64,000 nt of DNA from Rugamonas rubra. Its GTDB lineage: Bacteria; Pseudomonadota; Gammaproteobacteria; Burkholderiales; Burkholderiaceae_D. The position numbers were made by a program, and so were the translations under genes. Location of the stretch: the NCBI RefSeq assembly GCF_900114705.1, contig NZ_FOTW01000029.1, forward strand, positions 28,781 to 92,780, written 5' to 3'. The notes beneath the pieces were generated by a model. The model had not been told where the DNA came from. It searched no databases and saw only the letters and a program-made list of their open reading frames with translations. This document shows positions 9,233 to 17,554 of this stretch, piece after piece. Within the stretch, counting starts at the first letter, position 1; each line of letters starts with the position of its first letter.

Positions 9233-9898
9233 ATGAATCGTGCGTTTTCACCATTTGTAAAATCCTTGTTCGTCACTCTGCTGGCCGTTTCGGCAGCCGC
9301 TTCGGCGTCTGAAGCCGCCCACGGCGCCGCCGCCAAGGTCGATCCCGCCAAGGGCGCCGCCCTGTACGCCGACGGCGACGCGGCGCGCGGCCTGCCGGCC
9401 TGCGTGTCCTGCCACGGCGCGGCCGGCAACTCGACCATCACGGTCAACCCGAAACTGGCCGGCCAGCACGAATCCTACCTCTACAAGCAGTTGGTGAACT
9501 TCACCACCCCCGAGCGCAACCAGCCGGTGATGACGACCTTCGCCACCATGCTGAGCGACGCGGAGAAGAAGGACATCGCCGCCTATCTGGCTGCGCAGGC
9601 CTCCAAGCCGGGCGCCGCGAAGAACAAGGACACCGTCGAGATCGGCAAGCGGATCTACCGTGGCGGCATCGCCGAGAAGAGCATTCCGGCCTGCGCCAGC
9701 TGCCACGGCGCCTCCGGCACCGGCATCCCGGTGCAGTACCCGCGTCTGGCCGGCCAGCACCAGGATTACACTGGCGCCCAGCTGACGCTGTTCCGCGCCG
9801 GCGGCCGTCACAACAGCCCGCAAATGACCACCATCGCCAACCGCATGTCCGACGATGAGATCAAGGCTGTCTCCGACTACATCGCTGGCTTGAAGTAA
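9233..9898 (+). CDS. diheme cytochrome c4
   Basis: Periplasmic electron carrier feeding terminal oxidases. A signal peptide (residues 1 to about 25, cleavage after ASA) is followed by two tandem cytochrome c domains, each with a heme motif: CVSCH at residues 57-61 and CASCH at 154-158. The sixth-ligand methionines are likely those in QPVMTTFATM and SPQMTTIANRM. The 221-residue length fits cytochrome c4. It lies just upstream of the ResB/CcsA maturation genes that attach heme to such proteins and ends in a strong terminator, so it is probably its own transcript. Confidence 0.95.
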   Translation: MNRAFSPFVKSLFVTLLAVSAAASASEAAHGAAAKVDPAKGAALYADGDAARGLPACVSCHGAAGNSTITVNPKLAGQHESYLYKQLVNFTTPERNQPVMTTFATMLSDAEKKDIAAYLAAQASKPGAAKNKDTVEIGKRIYRGGIAEKSIPACASCHGASGTGIPVQYPRLAGQHQDYTGAQLTLFRAGGRHNSPQMTTIANRMSDDEIKAVSDYIAGLK

Positions 9899-9950
9899 AC
9901 TCCGAAACCCCCGGCAGCCGCACTGCGGTGCGGCGGCGGGTGTGCAAGTG

Positions 9951-9985
9951 AAAAGGGCAGCAGCGTGAGCGGGCTGCCCTTTTTG
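9951..9985 (+). terminator. intrinsic terminator after cytochrome c4
   Basis: Stem AAAAGGGCAGC (9951-9961) with GCTGCCCTTTT (9973-9983), an 11-base loop, and a T-run ending at 9984. The A-run on the left also makes it usable on the opposite strand. Confidence 0.85.
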
Positions 9986-10056
9986 TTGGTATGCTGCCGC
10001 AGCCGCGCCGTGTTTCCCTCGTCTTCCAGTCGTCCCACTTTAAGATTGTCCCGCGC

Positions 10057-12147
10057 ATGAGTAGCCCCAGCACCACCGGAATAGAATTGCAGACCCGCCG
10101 ACGCGGCCTGGCCGAAGCCGTCGAACTATTGTCCTCGATGCGTTTCGCCATCAGCCTGCTGACCCTGATCGCCATCGCCGCCATGATCGGCACGGTGATG
10201 AAGCAGAACGAGCCGATGCCCAACTATGTCAACCAGTTCGGCCCGTTCTGGTTCGAGGTGTTCGCCAAGGTGGGCCTGTACGCCGTCTACTCGGCCTGGT
10301 GGTTCCTGCTGATCATGGGCTTCCTGGTGATGTCGACCTCGCTGTGCATCATCCGCAACACGCCGAAGATGCTGCGCGACATGCGCAGCTGGCGCGAGAA
10401 CGTGCGCGAGCAGTCGCTGCTCAACTTCCACCACAAGGAGCACTGGCAGACCGCGCTGGCCGGCCCGGCGCTGGCCCAGCAGACCGTCAAGCGCCTGGCC
10501 GACGCCGGCTACCGCAGCAAGGTGGTCGAGAAGGAGAACGGCATCCTGGTCGCCGCCAAGCAGGGCGCCGCCAACAAGTTCGGCTACATCTTCGCCCACT
10601 CGGCCATCGTCATCATCTGCGTCGGCGGCCTGCTCGACTCGGACATGCCGATCCGCGCGCAGGAATGGTTCCTCGGCAAGACGGCCTTCGCCGGCAACGG
10701 CGTCATCGCCGACATTCCGGCCAAGCACCGCCTCGGCCTGGGCAACCCCACCTTCCGCGGCAACACCATGATCCCCGAGGGCTCGGCCAGCAGCAGCGCC
10801 ATCATCCCGCGCGCCGACGGCGTGCTGATCCAGGACCTGCCGTTCACCATCGAGCTGAAGAAGTTCAACATCGACTTCTACAGCACCGGCATGCCCAAGC
10901 TGTTCGCCAGCGAGGTGGTGGTGCGCGACCACGCCACGGGCAAGACCACCAAGGCCGTCATCGAGGTCAACAAGCCGCTGATCCACGGCGGCCTGGCGAT
11001 CTACCAGTCCAGCTTCGAGGACGGCGGCAGCAAGCTGCGCCTGACCGGCTACCCGATGCGCGGCCAGCAGCGCGAAACCTTCCCGCTGGCCGGCGAGGTC
11101 GGCGCCTCGACGCCGATGACGCCCACCTACACCGTCGAGTGGACCGGTTTCCGTCCCTTCAACGTGGAGAACCTGGCCAGCCAGGACGCCCGCGCCGTCA
11201 CCAAGGGCCAGAGCCTGAACGAGCAGTTCGCCGTCGGCCTGGACAAGCGGCTCGGCTCGGCCGGCAAGAACGCCAACAACAAGGACCTGAAGAACGTCGG
11301 CCCGAGCGTGACCTACAAGCTGCGCGACCAGACCGGCCAGGCGCGCGAGTACCAGAACTATATGCAGCCGGTGACGGTCGACGGCGCCACGGTGTTCCTG
11401 GCCGGCATGCGCGTCAACCCGGGCGACCCGTTCAGCTTCCTGCGCATTCCCGCCGACGAGGCCCACGGCGTCGGCGAGTGGATGCGCCTGCGCGCCGCGC
11501 TGCAGGACCCGGCGCTGCGCGCCGAGGCGGCGCAGCGCTACGCCCGCCGCGCCATGTCGGCCAGCGGCGGCGAGGCGCTGCGCGGCCAGTTGCAGGAGTC
11601 GGCCGCGCGCAGCCTGGCCATCTTCGCCGGCGACGGCAAGGAGGCCGGCTTCCTTGCCATCTCGCACTTCCTCGAGAAGGTGCCGGCCGCCGAGCAGGAA
11701 AAAGCCGCCGACATCTTCATGAAGATCCTCAACGGCAGCCTGTGGGAGCTGTGGCAGGCGGCGCGCGGCCACGACGGCCTGGCCCCGGTGGCCAGCGACG
11801 AGGCGCACGGCCGCTTCCTGCGCCTGGCCACCAACGCCCTGTCGGACGCCTTCTTCTACGCCGCCCCGGTCTACCTGCAGCTCGACGACTTCACCGAGGT
11901 CAAGGCCTCGGTGTTCCAGGTCACCAAGTCGCCCGGCCAGGTGGTGGTGTACACCGGCTGCCTGTTCCTGGTGCTGGGCGTGTTCGCCATGTTCTACATC
12001 CGCGAACGCCGCGTCTGGGTGTGGATCAAGCCGCGCGCCGACGGCGCCGGCAGCGAGGCGCTGATGGCCATGAGCACGCAGCGCAAGACCTTGGACTTTG
12101 AACATGAATTCGCCAGTTTGAAAGAAAAACTGCCGCAATCGGCGTAA
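10057..12147 (+). CDS. resB: cytochrome c biogenesis protein ResB (Ccs1)
   Basis: Membrane component of system II cytochrome c maturation; with CcsA it moves heme to the periplasm and attaches it to apocytochromes. It has the family layout in 696 residues: three N-terminal membrane spans (for example FAISLLTLIAIAAMIGTVM and WWFLLIMGFLVMSTSLCII), a third near residues 180-200, a large periplasmic domain, and a final span near residue 640 (VYTGCLFLVLGVFAMFYI). The ATG at 10057 matches the family start; an upstream ATG at 9991 overlaps the terminator. CcsA follows after 48 bases in the same operon. Confidence 0.94.
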   Translation: MSSPSTTGIELQTRRRGLAEAVELLSSMRFAISLLTLIAIAAMIGTVMKQNEPMPNYVNQFGPFWFEVFAKVGLYAVYSAWWFLLIMGFLVMSTSLCIIRNTPKMLRDMRSWRENVREQSLLNFHHKEHWQTALAGPALAQQTVKRLADAGYRSKVVEKENGILVAAKQGAANKFGYIFAHSAIVIICVGGLLDSDMPIRAQEWFLGKTAFAGNGVIADIPAKHRLGLGNPTFRGNTMIPEGSASSSAIIPRADGVLIQDLPFTIELKKFNIDFYSTGMPKLFASEVVVRDHATGKTTKAVIEVNKPLIHGGLAIYQSSFEDGGSKLRLTGYPMRGQQRETFPLAGEVGASTPMTPTYTVEWTGFRPFNVENLASQDARAVTKGQSLNEQFAVGLDKRLGSAGKNANNKDLKNVGPSVTYKLRDQTGQAREYQNYMQPVTVDGATVFLAGMRVNPGDPFSFLRIPADEAHGVGEWMRLRAALQDPALRAEAAQRYARRAMSASGGEALRGQLQESAARSLAIFAGDGKEAGFLAISHFLEKVPAAEQEKAADIFMKILNGSLWELWQAARGHDGLAPVASDEAHGRFLRLATNALSDAFFYAAPVYLQLDDFTEVKASVFQVTKSPGQVVVYTGCLFLVLGVFAMFYIRERRVWVWIKPRADGAGSEALMAMSTQRKTLDFEHEFASLKEKLPQSA

Positions 12148-12195
12148 GCTGCATGATGCCGGTCCGCGCGCGCGCGGGCCGTTCAGGAGAAAACG

Positions 12196-13350
12196 ATGGA
12201 ACTGTCACAAACGCACACCACCTACACCCAGGCGCCCGGCTACTTCAAGCGCCTGACCCCGCTCGACTGGATCTACGCGCTGGCCCTGATGGCGGCCGCG
12301 CTGTTCGCGCTGAACCGCTACGGCGCCTACATGGACGTCTACGAAAAGTGCATCCTGCTGGCCGCCGCGCCCACCTTCGCCGCGCTGGGCTGGCACTGGA
12401 AGCCGGTGCGCTGGCTGATCCCGCTGATGGCCCTGCTGGCGCTGTTCGCCATCTCGCTGTACGAGGGCAACCTCGACCTGGCCAACAAGAAATTCCTGCT
12501 CAAGTACATGTTGTCGAGCCAGTCGGCCATCCTGTGGATGGGCACGATGTTCTTCCTCTCGACCCTGTTCTACCTGATCGGCCTGGTGTCGCGCTCGCCG
12601 TTCGGCAGCTCGGTCGGCTCGGCGCTGTGCTGGGCCGGCGTGGTGCTGGGCCTGACCGGCATGATGGTGCGCTGGTACGAGTCCTACCTGATCGGCGCCG
12701 ACGTCGGCCACATCCCCATCTCCAACCTGTACGAAGTGTTCATCCTGTTCTCGCTGATCACGGCGATGTTCTACCTGTACTACGAGCAACGCTACAACAC
12801 CCGCCAGCTGGGCGCGTTCGTGCTGCTGGTGATCTCGGCGGCGGTCGGCTTCCTGCTGTGGTACACCGTCACCCGCGACGCCGCCGACATCCAGCCGCTG
12901 GTGCCGGCGTTGCAGAGCTGGTGGATGAAGATCCACGTGCCGGCCAACTTCATCGGCTACGGCACCTTCTCGCTGTCGGCCATGGTGGCGGCGGCCTACC
13001 TGCTCAAGTCGAGCGGCTACCTGGCCGACCGCCTGCCGTCGCTCGAGGTGCTCGACGACGTGATGTACAAGGCCATCTCGGTCGGTTTCGCCTTCTTCAC
13101 CGTCGCCACCATCCTCGGCGCGCTGTGGGCGGCCGAGGCCTGGGGCGGCTACTGGTCGTGGGACCCGAAGGAGACCTGGGCGCTGATCGTCTGGCTCAAC
13201 TACGCCGCCTGGCTGCACATGCGCCTGATGACGGGCCTGCGCGGCCGCGTGGCGGCCTGGTGGGCGCTGGTGGGCCTGCTGGTGACCACCTTCGCCTTCC
13301 TCGGCGTGAACATGTTCCTGTCGGGCCTGCACTCCTACGGCAAGCTGTAA
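12196..13350 (+). CDS. ccsB: cytochrome c biogenesis protein CcsA/CcsB (heme handling)
   Basis: Partner of ResB in system II cytochrome c maturation. This polytopic membrane protein (384 residues, about eight spans) carries the heme-handling tryptophan-rich motif WGGYWSWDPKETW from residue 316, with conserved histidines flanking it (WLHMRLM and the IHVPANFIGYG segment). CAGGAG lies nine bases before the ATG. Named CcsB in most betaproteobacterial annotation and CcsA elsewhere; both names refer to the same WWD-domain role. It ends 130 bases before msrP. Confidence 0.95.
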   Translation: MELSQTHTTYTQAPGYFKRLTPLDWIYALALMAAALFALNRYGAYMDVYEKCILLAAAPTFAALGWHWKPVRWLIPLMALLALFAISLYEGNLDLANKKFLLKYMLSSQSAILWMGTMFFLSTLFYLIGLVSRSPFGSSVGSALCWAGVVLGLTGMMVRWYESYLIGADVGHIPISNLYEVFILFSLITAMFYLYYEQRYNTRQLGAFVLLVISAAVGFLLWYTVTRDAADIQPLVPALQSWWMKIHVPANFIGYGTFSLSAMVAAAYLLKSSGYLADRLPSLEVLDDVMYKAISVGFAFFTVATILGALWAAEAWGGYWSWDPKETWALIVWLNYAAWLHMRLMTGLRGRVAAWWALVGLLVTTFAFLGVNMFLSGLHSYGKL

Positions 13351-13407
13351 GACGGCGCAGGGCGGGGCGGCCGGCCGAAATGTAATCGGCTTGTCATCCC
13401 GGCCGGC

Positions 13408-13470
13408 AAAAGAAAGGTGTAAGGTTTGGACTTCTGGCGAGACCAAGTCTGAACCTTGCACCTTTTTCTT
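13408..13470 (+). other. long hairpin abutting the msrP ribosome binding site
   Basis: Arms of about 25 bases (left 13408-13433, right 13444-13470) pair with only a few mismatches around an 11-base loop; the right arm ends in a T-rich CTTTTTCTTT immediately before the GGAG of msrP (13472). It can serve as terminator for the ccs operon, and because it touches the msrP ribosome site it may also modulate msrP. Confidence 0.6.
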
Positions 13471-13480
13471 TGGAGTGAAC

Positions 13481-14449
13481 ATGCTGATCAAACGTTCCGA
13501 TGGACTGATACTGCCGTCCGACATCACCCCGCGCGCGGTGTTCGAATCGCGCCGTGGTTTCATCAAGCAGCTCGCCGTCGGCGGCGCCGCCAGCGCCGGC
13601 CTGATCGACATGGCCAGCCGCGAGGCCTTCGCCCAGGGGCTCAATCCCAAGCTGGCCGCCAAGCTCAATCCCGCCTACTCGGCGCTGGACAAGCAGAGCG
13701 CCTACAAGGACGCCACCAGCTACAACAACTTCTACGAGTTCGGCACCGACAAGAGCGACCCGGCGCAATACGCCGGCACGCTCAAGCCACGGCCGTGGAC
13801 GGTGAGCATCGAGGGCGAGGTGAAAAAGCCGATGACCCTGGACTTGGACGCGCTGCTCAAGCTGGCGCCGCTGGAGGAGCGGGTCTACCGCCTGCGCTGC
13901 GTCGAGGGCTGGTCGATGGTGATCCCGTGGGTCGGCTATTCCTTCTCCGAGATCATCAAGAAGGTCGAGCCGACCGGCAACGCCAAATACGTCGAGTTCA
14001 TCTCGCTGGCCGACAAGAAGCAGATGCCCGGCGTCGGCAGCCGCGTGCTGAACTGGCCCTACGTCGAGGGCCTGCGCATCGACGAGGCCAACCACCCGCT
14101 GGCGCTGCTGACGCTGGGCATGTACGGCGAAACGCTGCCGAACCAGAACGGCGCGCCGGTGCGCATGGTGCTGCCGTGGAAGTACGGCTTCAAGTCGGCC
14201 AAGTCGATCGTCAAGATCCGTTTCGTCAAGGAACAGCCGCGCACGGCGTGGAACCAGGCGGCGCCGGCGGAGTACGGCTTCTATTCGAACGTCAACCCCG
14301 AGGTCGACCACCCGCGCTGGTCGCAGGCCAGCGAGCGGCGCATCGGCGAGGACGGCTTCCTGGCGCGCAAGCGCAAGACCCTGATGTTCAACGGCTACAG
14401 CGACGTGGCGTCGATGTACTCCGGCATGGACCTGAAAAAATTCTTCTAG
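13481..14449 (+). CDS. msrP: protein-methionine-sulfoxide reductase catalytic subunit MsrP
   Basis: Periplasmic molybdopterin enzyme that reduces methionine sulfoxide in damaged envelope proteins, taking electrons from MsrQ. A Tat signal is plain: SRRGFIKQLAVGGAASAG near residues 23-40. The molybdenum-ligand cysteine is C140 in VYRLRCVEGWSMVIPW. The 322-residue length matches E. coli MsrP (334). The start at 13481 has GGAG nine bases upstream and gives the usual long n-region. msrQ follows 14 bases later. A long hairpin ends at the ribosome site (see separate entry). Confidence 0.96.
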   Translation: MLIKRSDGLILPSDITPRAVFESRRGFIKQLAVGGAASAGLIDMASREAFAQGLNPKLAAKLNPAYSALDKQSAYKDATSYNNFYEFGTDKSDPAQYAGTLKPRPWTVSIEGEVKKPMTLDLDALLKLAPLEERVYRLRCVEGWSMVIPWVGYSFSEIIKKVEPTGNAKYVEFISLADKKQMPGVGSRVLNWPYVEGLRIDEANHPLALLTLGMYGETLPNQNGAPVRMVLPWKYGFKSAKSIVKIRFVKEQPRTAWNQAAPAEYGFYSNVNPEVDHPRWSQASERRIGEDGFLARKRKTLMFNGYSDVASMYSGMDLKKFF

Positions 14450-14463
14450 GCTAGACCAAGACC

Positions 14464-15138
14464 ATGGCATTCCATCCCACCCCGCGCCAGTACGGCGCCA
14501 TCCGCGCGCTGCTGTTCCTGCTGGCGCTGGTCCCCTTGGGCCGCATGGTGTATTTGACGCTGAGCGGCCAGCTGGTCGAGCCGCTCGAGTTCATCACGCG
14601 CGGCACCGGCGACTGGACCCTGTACTTCCTTTGCATCACCCTGGCGGTGACGCCGCTGCGCCGCCTGAGCAAGTGGAACTGGCTGATCAAGCTGCGCCGC
14701 ATGCTGGGCCTGTACGTGTTCTTCTACGCCGCGCTGCACTTCACCACCTTCCTGTGGTTCGACCATTTCTTCGATGTGCAGGAGATGTGGGCGGACGTGC
14801 TGAAGCGGCCCTTCATCACGGTCGGCTTCGTCGCCTTCGTGCTGTTGATTCCGCTGGCCGTCACCAGCAGCAACGCCATGGTGCGCCGCCTGGGCGGCAA
14901 GCAATGGCAGTGGTTGCACCGGCTGGTGTATGTGATCGCGCCGCTGGGCATCCTGCACTTCTGGTGGATGAAGGCGGGCAAGCACAACTTCACCCAGCCG
15001 ATCATCTTCGGCCTGGTCGTCGCCGTGCTGCTCGGCGTGCGCGTGGTGTGGAGCCGCCGCAAGGCGCGCGAGGCGCGGGCGCTGGCCCCGGCCCAGGCCG
15101 GCGGCGCGGCCTGTTGCGGCGGCGGTTGCCGCTCCTAG
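14464..15138 (+). CDS. msrQ: heme-binding membrane subunit MsrQ of the methionine sulfoxide reductase
   Basis: Integral membrane b-type heme protein that passes electrons from the respiratory chain or flavin reductase to MsrP. 224 residues with about six spans and the conserved heme histidines in AALHFTTFLWFDHFF, QWLHRLVYVIAPLGILHF. Family length is about 200; the extra is a C-terminal tail after residue 200 that ends ACCGGGCRS, with cysteines 217, 218 and 222. That tail is unusual and could bind metal or simply be lineage-specific. It is the last gene before a lower-GC accessory patch. Confidence 0.94.
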   Translation: MAFHPTPRQYGAIRALLFLLALVPLGRMVYLTLSGQLVEPLEFITRGTGDWTLYFLCITLAVTPLRRLSKWNWLIKLRRMLGLYVFFYAALHFTTFLWFDHFFDVQEMWADVLKRPFITVGFVAFVLLIPLAVTSSNAMVRRLGGKQWQWLHRLVYVIAPLGILHFWWMKAGKHNFTQPIIFGLVVAVLLGVRVVWSRRKAREARALAPAQAGGAACCGGGCRS

Positions 15139-15394
15139 ATAAAGTGCATTTAAGTCAAGGGAACGGCAGCGTGCGCACGAGACCGAGCGCAGTAAGCATC
15201 GCGGCCGGGGAAAAGTAACGGACGCACCGACTTCGCAGGTTAGCGAACCGTTCGTGACAGTGCGCTCGAGACGGCGAACCTGAAGAGGTTGGCGCTGCCC
15301 GGGTGCGGAATAGGGAGTACGATGCTACCAACTTTGAGCGTGCCCAATGTCGCACTGCTTGATGCCTTTGGCGATTAATGATTAGTTAGATGAC
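15139..15394. other. intergenic, no gene seen; edge of accessory patch
   Basis: Separates msrQ from the convergent Abi-like gene. Base composition drops gradually toward 15394. A 66-codon minus-strand frame (15155-15355) has no family resemblance or ribosome site and is not called. Confidence 0.4.
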
Positions 15395-16336
15395 TCAATA
15401 AAAATAGCGGCCCGCTATCAAACGCTCGCGGAACTTGATCTGACGCTTCTTGAAGGTATTTTTTCCGCGCTGAGGTAGCTCGGTTGAGTCCAGAATTGCA
15501 CGATAGGTGCCCACCACCCCGCCCAGCTGACGGTAGGTGACCAGCGCTTGGCGATGGAGCAGCGCCTGTAGGGACCACCAATGATCGCTGTTCTGGATGT
15601 AGCTTGGGATGTGCGGATCAATCCACCCGGCGAGCCAACAGACGTTGTCCGCGAAGAGTTGAAGGCTGTTGACGGTGTGGCGAGGCCGGCGAGGAATCAG
15701 TCCGAGGATACCTTGGTGATTGAACTCGGGAGTAGTCCAGAGGGAGTCATGGTGCCCGATTCGATTTCGTACATCTCGGATCCTCTTGAGTAGGTCCATG
15801 ACCCGTCTCCTGAAGGCTTGATCCCCGTAAGGTACGGTCAACGTGTCTGGGGCGTGCGGGAACACAGCGGCAAGTATGGTGGATTGGAGTCCTGCAGGCT
15901 GGGAAGAGTGGCTAAGCCCGCCAATCAATACCTCCCAGAAACCGAAGGGCAGAGCGGCCACAATGTCATCGGGGGTGACCCTATAGCCAGAGGGCTTCTT
16001 GCCCTTGATTTTTGCCACTACCGCTGTCACATCCTCCGTCGACTTCTTGCTTAGCTTGTGCCGGGCAGGCAGGAGCGCCGGTGCCGCCGGGTTGATCGCG
16101 TGTGCCGGGTTCGGCCGCTTCATCATCCAGTCAACGGAATCGACGTTGCCAAAGTGCTGCGACAGGGCTCGATGAAGGGCATTTCGGAATGAAACCTCGA
16201 AGTCGCCAAGAATGGGCAGCAGACCAGCGCCGACCGCTTGGTTCCAAGCGTAGCAGCCGAGGACGTCCTTGTCGGACTTGGTTTTGAAGTAGGACTGTAT
16301 CGTGGCCAGTCGGGGAGCCGTGAGGTGCTTCAGCAT
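15395..16336 (-). CDS. Abi-like protein with HEPN RNase motif
   Basis: A 313-residue protein resembling the Abi family of abortive-infection proteins. The N-terminal section (LGCYAWNQAVGAGLLPILGDFEVSFRNAL split across residues 26-54) is the usual helical start. The HEPN signature R-x4-H is present as RNRIGHH (R190, H195) after RIRDV, suggesting a metal-independent RNase that could act as a toxin or phage defence effector. Codon use is more even than the neighbours and the gene stands alone, pointing to transfer. No cognate antitoxin gene is adjacent, so whether it is a solitary defence gene or a toxin remnant is open. The start at 16336 is the only ATG before the conserved region. Confidence 0.75.
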   Translation of the reverse strand: MLKHLTAPRLATIQSYFKTKSDKDVLGCYAWNQAVGAGLLPILGDFEVSFRNALHRALSQHFGNVDSVDWMMKRPNPAHAINPAAPALLPARHKLSKKSTEDVTAVVAKIKGKKPSGYRVTPDDIVAALPFGFWEVLIGGLSHSSQPAGLQSTILAAVFPHAPDTLTVPYGDQAFRRRVMDLLKRIRDVRNRIGHHDSLWTTPEFNHQGILGLIPRRPRHTVNSLQLFADNVCWLAGWIDPHIPSYIQNSDHWWSLQALLHRQALVTYRQLGGVVGTYRAILDSTELPQRGKNTFKKRQIKFRERLIAGRYFY

Positions 16337-16636
16337 CAGTAGGCTATTGATTCGTTAGGGTTAGCGATGCTATACTTCAAAGCATAGAGACAAGGATTTT
16401 CCGGGAAACTGGTCGTGCCCTTGTAAATTGAGGACAGAGCCCGCATTAGCGGGCTTTGGCCTTTCTAGAGTCGAATTCTATCGTTTAGAACACTAAACGG
16501 CAATGAAATGGCTCTCACCGAATAGTTCCGGTACAACTTCCAACTCAGCTAAAACTGCTGCTTTTGCCCAGCAGCATTTGATGCGACCTTACTTTTTTAA
16601 ACATCCGTTGAGTTGCGGTTGGACAAGCCAGAGTGG
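16337..16636. other. 300-base intergenic stretch with two small hairpins
   Basis: AT-richer than the chromosome average. It holds a 7-base stem AGCCCGC/GCGGGCT (16438-16455) followed by TTGGCCTTTCT, possibly a weak terminator, and an inverted repeat CGTTTAG/CTAAACG (16482-16499). Where a RelE-type toxin would be expected after the antitoxin, no intact reading frame exists. Confidence 0.45.
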
Positions 16637-16903
16637 TCAATCGTCCGCATTCAAGTCTGTCATCAAGTCCGCGATGGTTGCGGCGGTCTTCACCTCTCCC
16701 GCAGCGACCTTGGCCAGTGCCTTGCGGCTGCTCTTGTTCGGAACTTGGACGTCGAAGGGGAGGCATTTTTCCTCCGCGACGCGCCGTAGCAATATGCGTA
16801 TCACGTCGGGAACGGTCAAACCCATCGCATCCAGTGTCTCGGTTGCGACCTTCTTGGTGTGAGCGTCAATCCGAACGCGAATACTGGGATCGTTGCTTGC
16901 CAT
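16637..16903 (-). CDS. RelB/DinJ-type antitoxin, orphan
   Basis: An 88-residue protein with a ribbon-helix-helix N-terminus (IRVRIDAHTKKVATETLDAM, then GLTVPDVIRILLRRV), the pattern of RelB/DinJ antitoxins that bind a YafQ/RelE toxin and repress their own operon. AAAGGAA lies six bases before the ATG at 16903. Normally the toxin gene follows directly or overlaps; here the next 130 bases on this strand have no toxin-like frame. So the antitoxin is orphaned, or serves a toxin elsewhere. It is in the accessory patch between msrQ and lysA. Confidence 0.8.
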   Translation of the reverse strand: MASNDPSIRVRIDAHTKKVATETLDAMGLTVPDVIRILLRRVAEEKCLPFDVQVPNKSSRKALAKVAAGEVKTAATIADLMTDLNADD

Positions 16904-16917
16904 GAATTTCCTTTTGC

Positions 16918-17084
16918 CTATTGATCGTCTGGCAGGCCGGCCTCGGGGTACAGCTTCGGGAAGTGGAAGGGCAGGGCGCCCAGCGCAGCGACGCCGAGAC
17001 GATATGCTCGGCCATCGCCTGCACTTCCAGCAATTGCCGGTCGGTAAGCAACAAGGGTTCGAATTGATAGGGTTCGAGATACAT
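16918..17084 (-). pseudogene. possible frameshifted short gene upstream of the antitoxin
   Basis: An ATG at 17084 opens a frame reading MYLEPYQFEPLLLTDRQ and continuing through EVQAMAEHIVSASLR. A different frame ends with LGALPFHFPKLYPEAGLPD and a stop at 16918-16920, just 14 bases before the antitoxin ATG. A single frameshift near base 16990 would join both into a roughly 55-residue protein. I do not recognise the family. Frames being uninterrupted by chance is possible in this composition. Confidence 0.3.
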
Positions 17085-17185
17085 TTTGCCGACTTTTTTG
17101 CCGAGTTGTGATACATCTAACTGTTTGATTGTACGCCGCTTTATTTTAATCCTGGCGACGTTTCGGCGGACATTTTGCCGACTTT
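17082..17185. repeat. 15-base direct repeat pair
   Basis: CATTTTGCCGACTTT occurs at 17082-17096 and again at 17171-17185, 89 bases apart, in the otherwise geneless stretch 17085-17287. It could mark a deletion or duplication boundary; no function is evident. Confidence 0.6.
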
Positions 17186-17287
17186 CCCGGGGCGGCGGAG
17201 CCGGCGGCAAAGCCTTAGTGCGCAAGCGAACGGTGCCCAAAACGCGGCGGGTGTATGGTGGGGCTTCCACTTACCGAGGAGTCCGTC

Positions 17288-17461
17288 ATGAGCAAGCACA
17301 GCAGCGATCCGCGCGAGCAGCAGCAACGCGAGGCCGAACAGGCTCAGCAGGAAGCGAACCGGAACAAGCAGGAGGCCGAGGCGAAGGAGGTGGCGGGACG
17401 CCACAAGAACGACGGCCAGAAGGACCACAAGGGCGCCGACAAGGGGCCGCGCGGCCAGTAG
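17288..17461 (+). CDS. small, highly hydrophilic hypothetical protein
   Basis: A 57-residue protein (MSKHSSDPREQQQREAEQ, then alternating Glu/Gln/Ala and Lys) with almost no hydrophobic residues, likely helical or disordered. GAGGA lies seven bases before the ATG at 17288; an upstream ATG at 17255 is in frame but lacks a site. It is followed at once by a strong bidirectional terminator, which supports it being a real transcribed gene. Composition resembles stress-induced small proteins but I recognise no family. Confidence 0.6.
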   Translation: MSKHSSDPREQQQREAEQAQQEANRNKQEAEAKEVAGRHKNDGQKDHKGADKGPRGQ

Positions 17462-17471
17462 CAAGCAAATG

Positions 17472-17505
17472 AAAAAAGCCGATCGCGTGAACGATCGGCT
17501 TTTTT
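17472..17505. terminator. bidirectional intrinsic terminator
   Basis: A perfect 14-base stem (17472-17485 with 17492-17505) with an A-run on the left and T-run on the right and a six-base loop; serves the small plus-strand gene and lysA. Confidence 0.9.
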
Positions 17506-17554
17506 GCTTGGGCCAGGGGCCGGCGGGCAGCAAGCCACCCGGCGGCGGCGCGGC

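Noticed and set aside
15155..15355. 66-codon minus-strand frame after msrQ
   Set aside because: No ribosome site, no similarity recognised, and codon use is unlike real genes.
16866..17270. Longer minus-strand frame covering the stretch before the antitoxin
   Set aside because: The first part is Arg/Pro-rich noise; only the segment from 17084 looks protein-like, so it is listed as a possible pseudogene.
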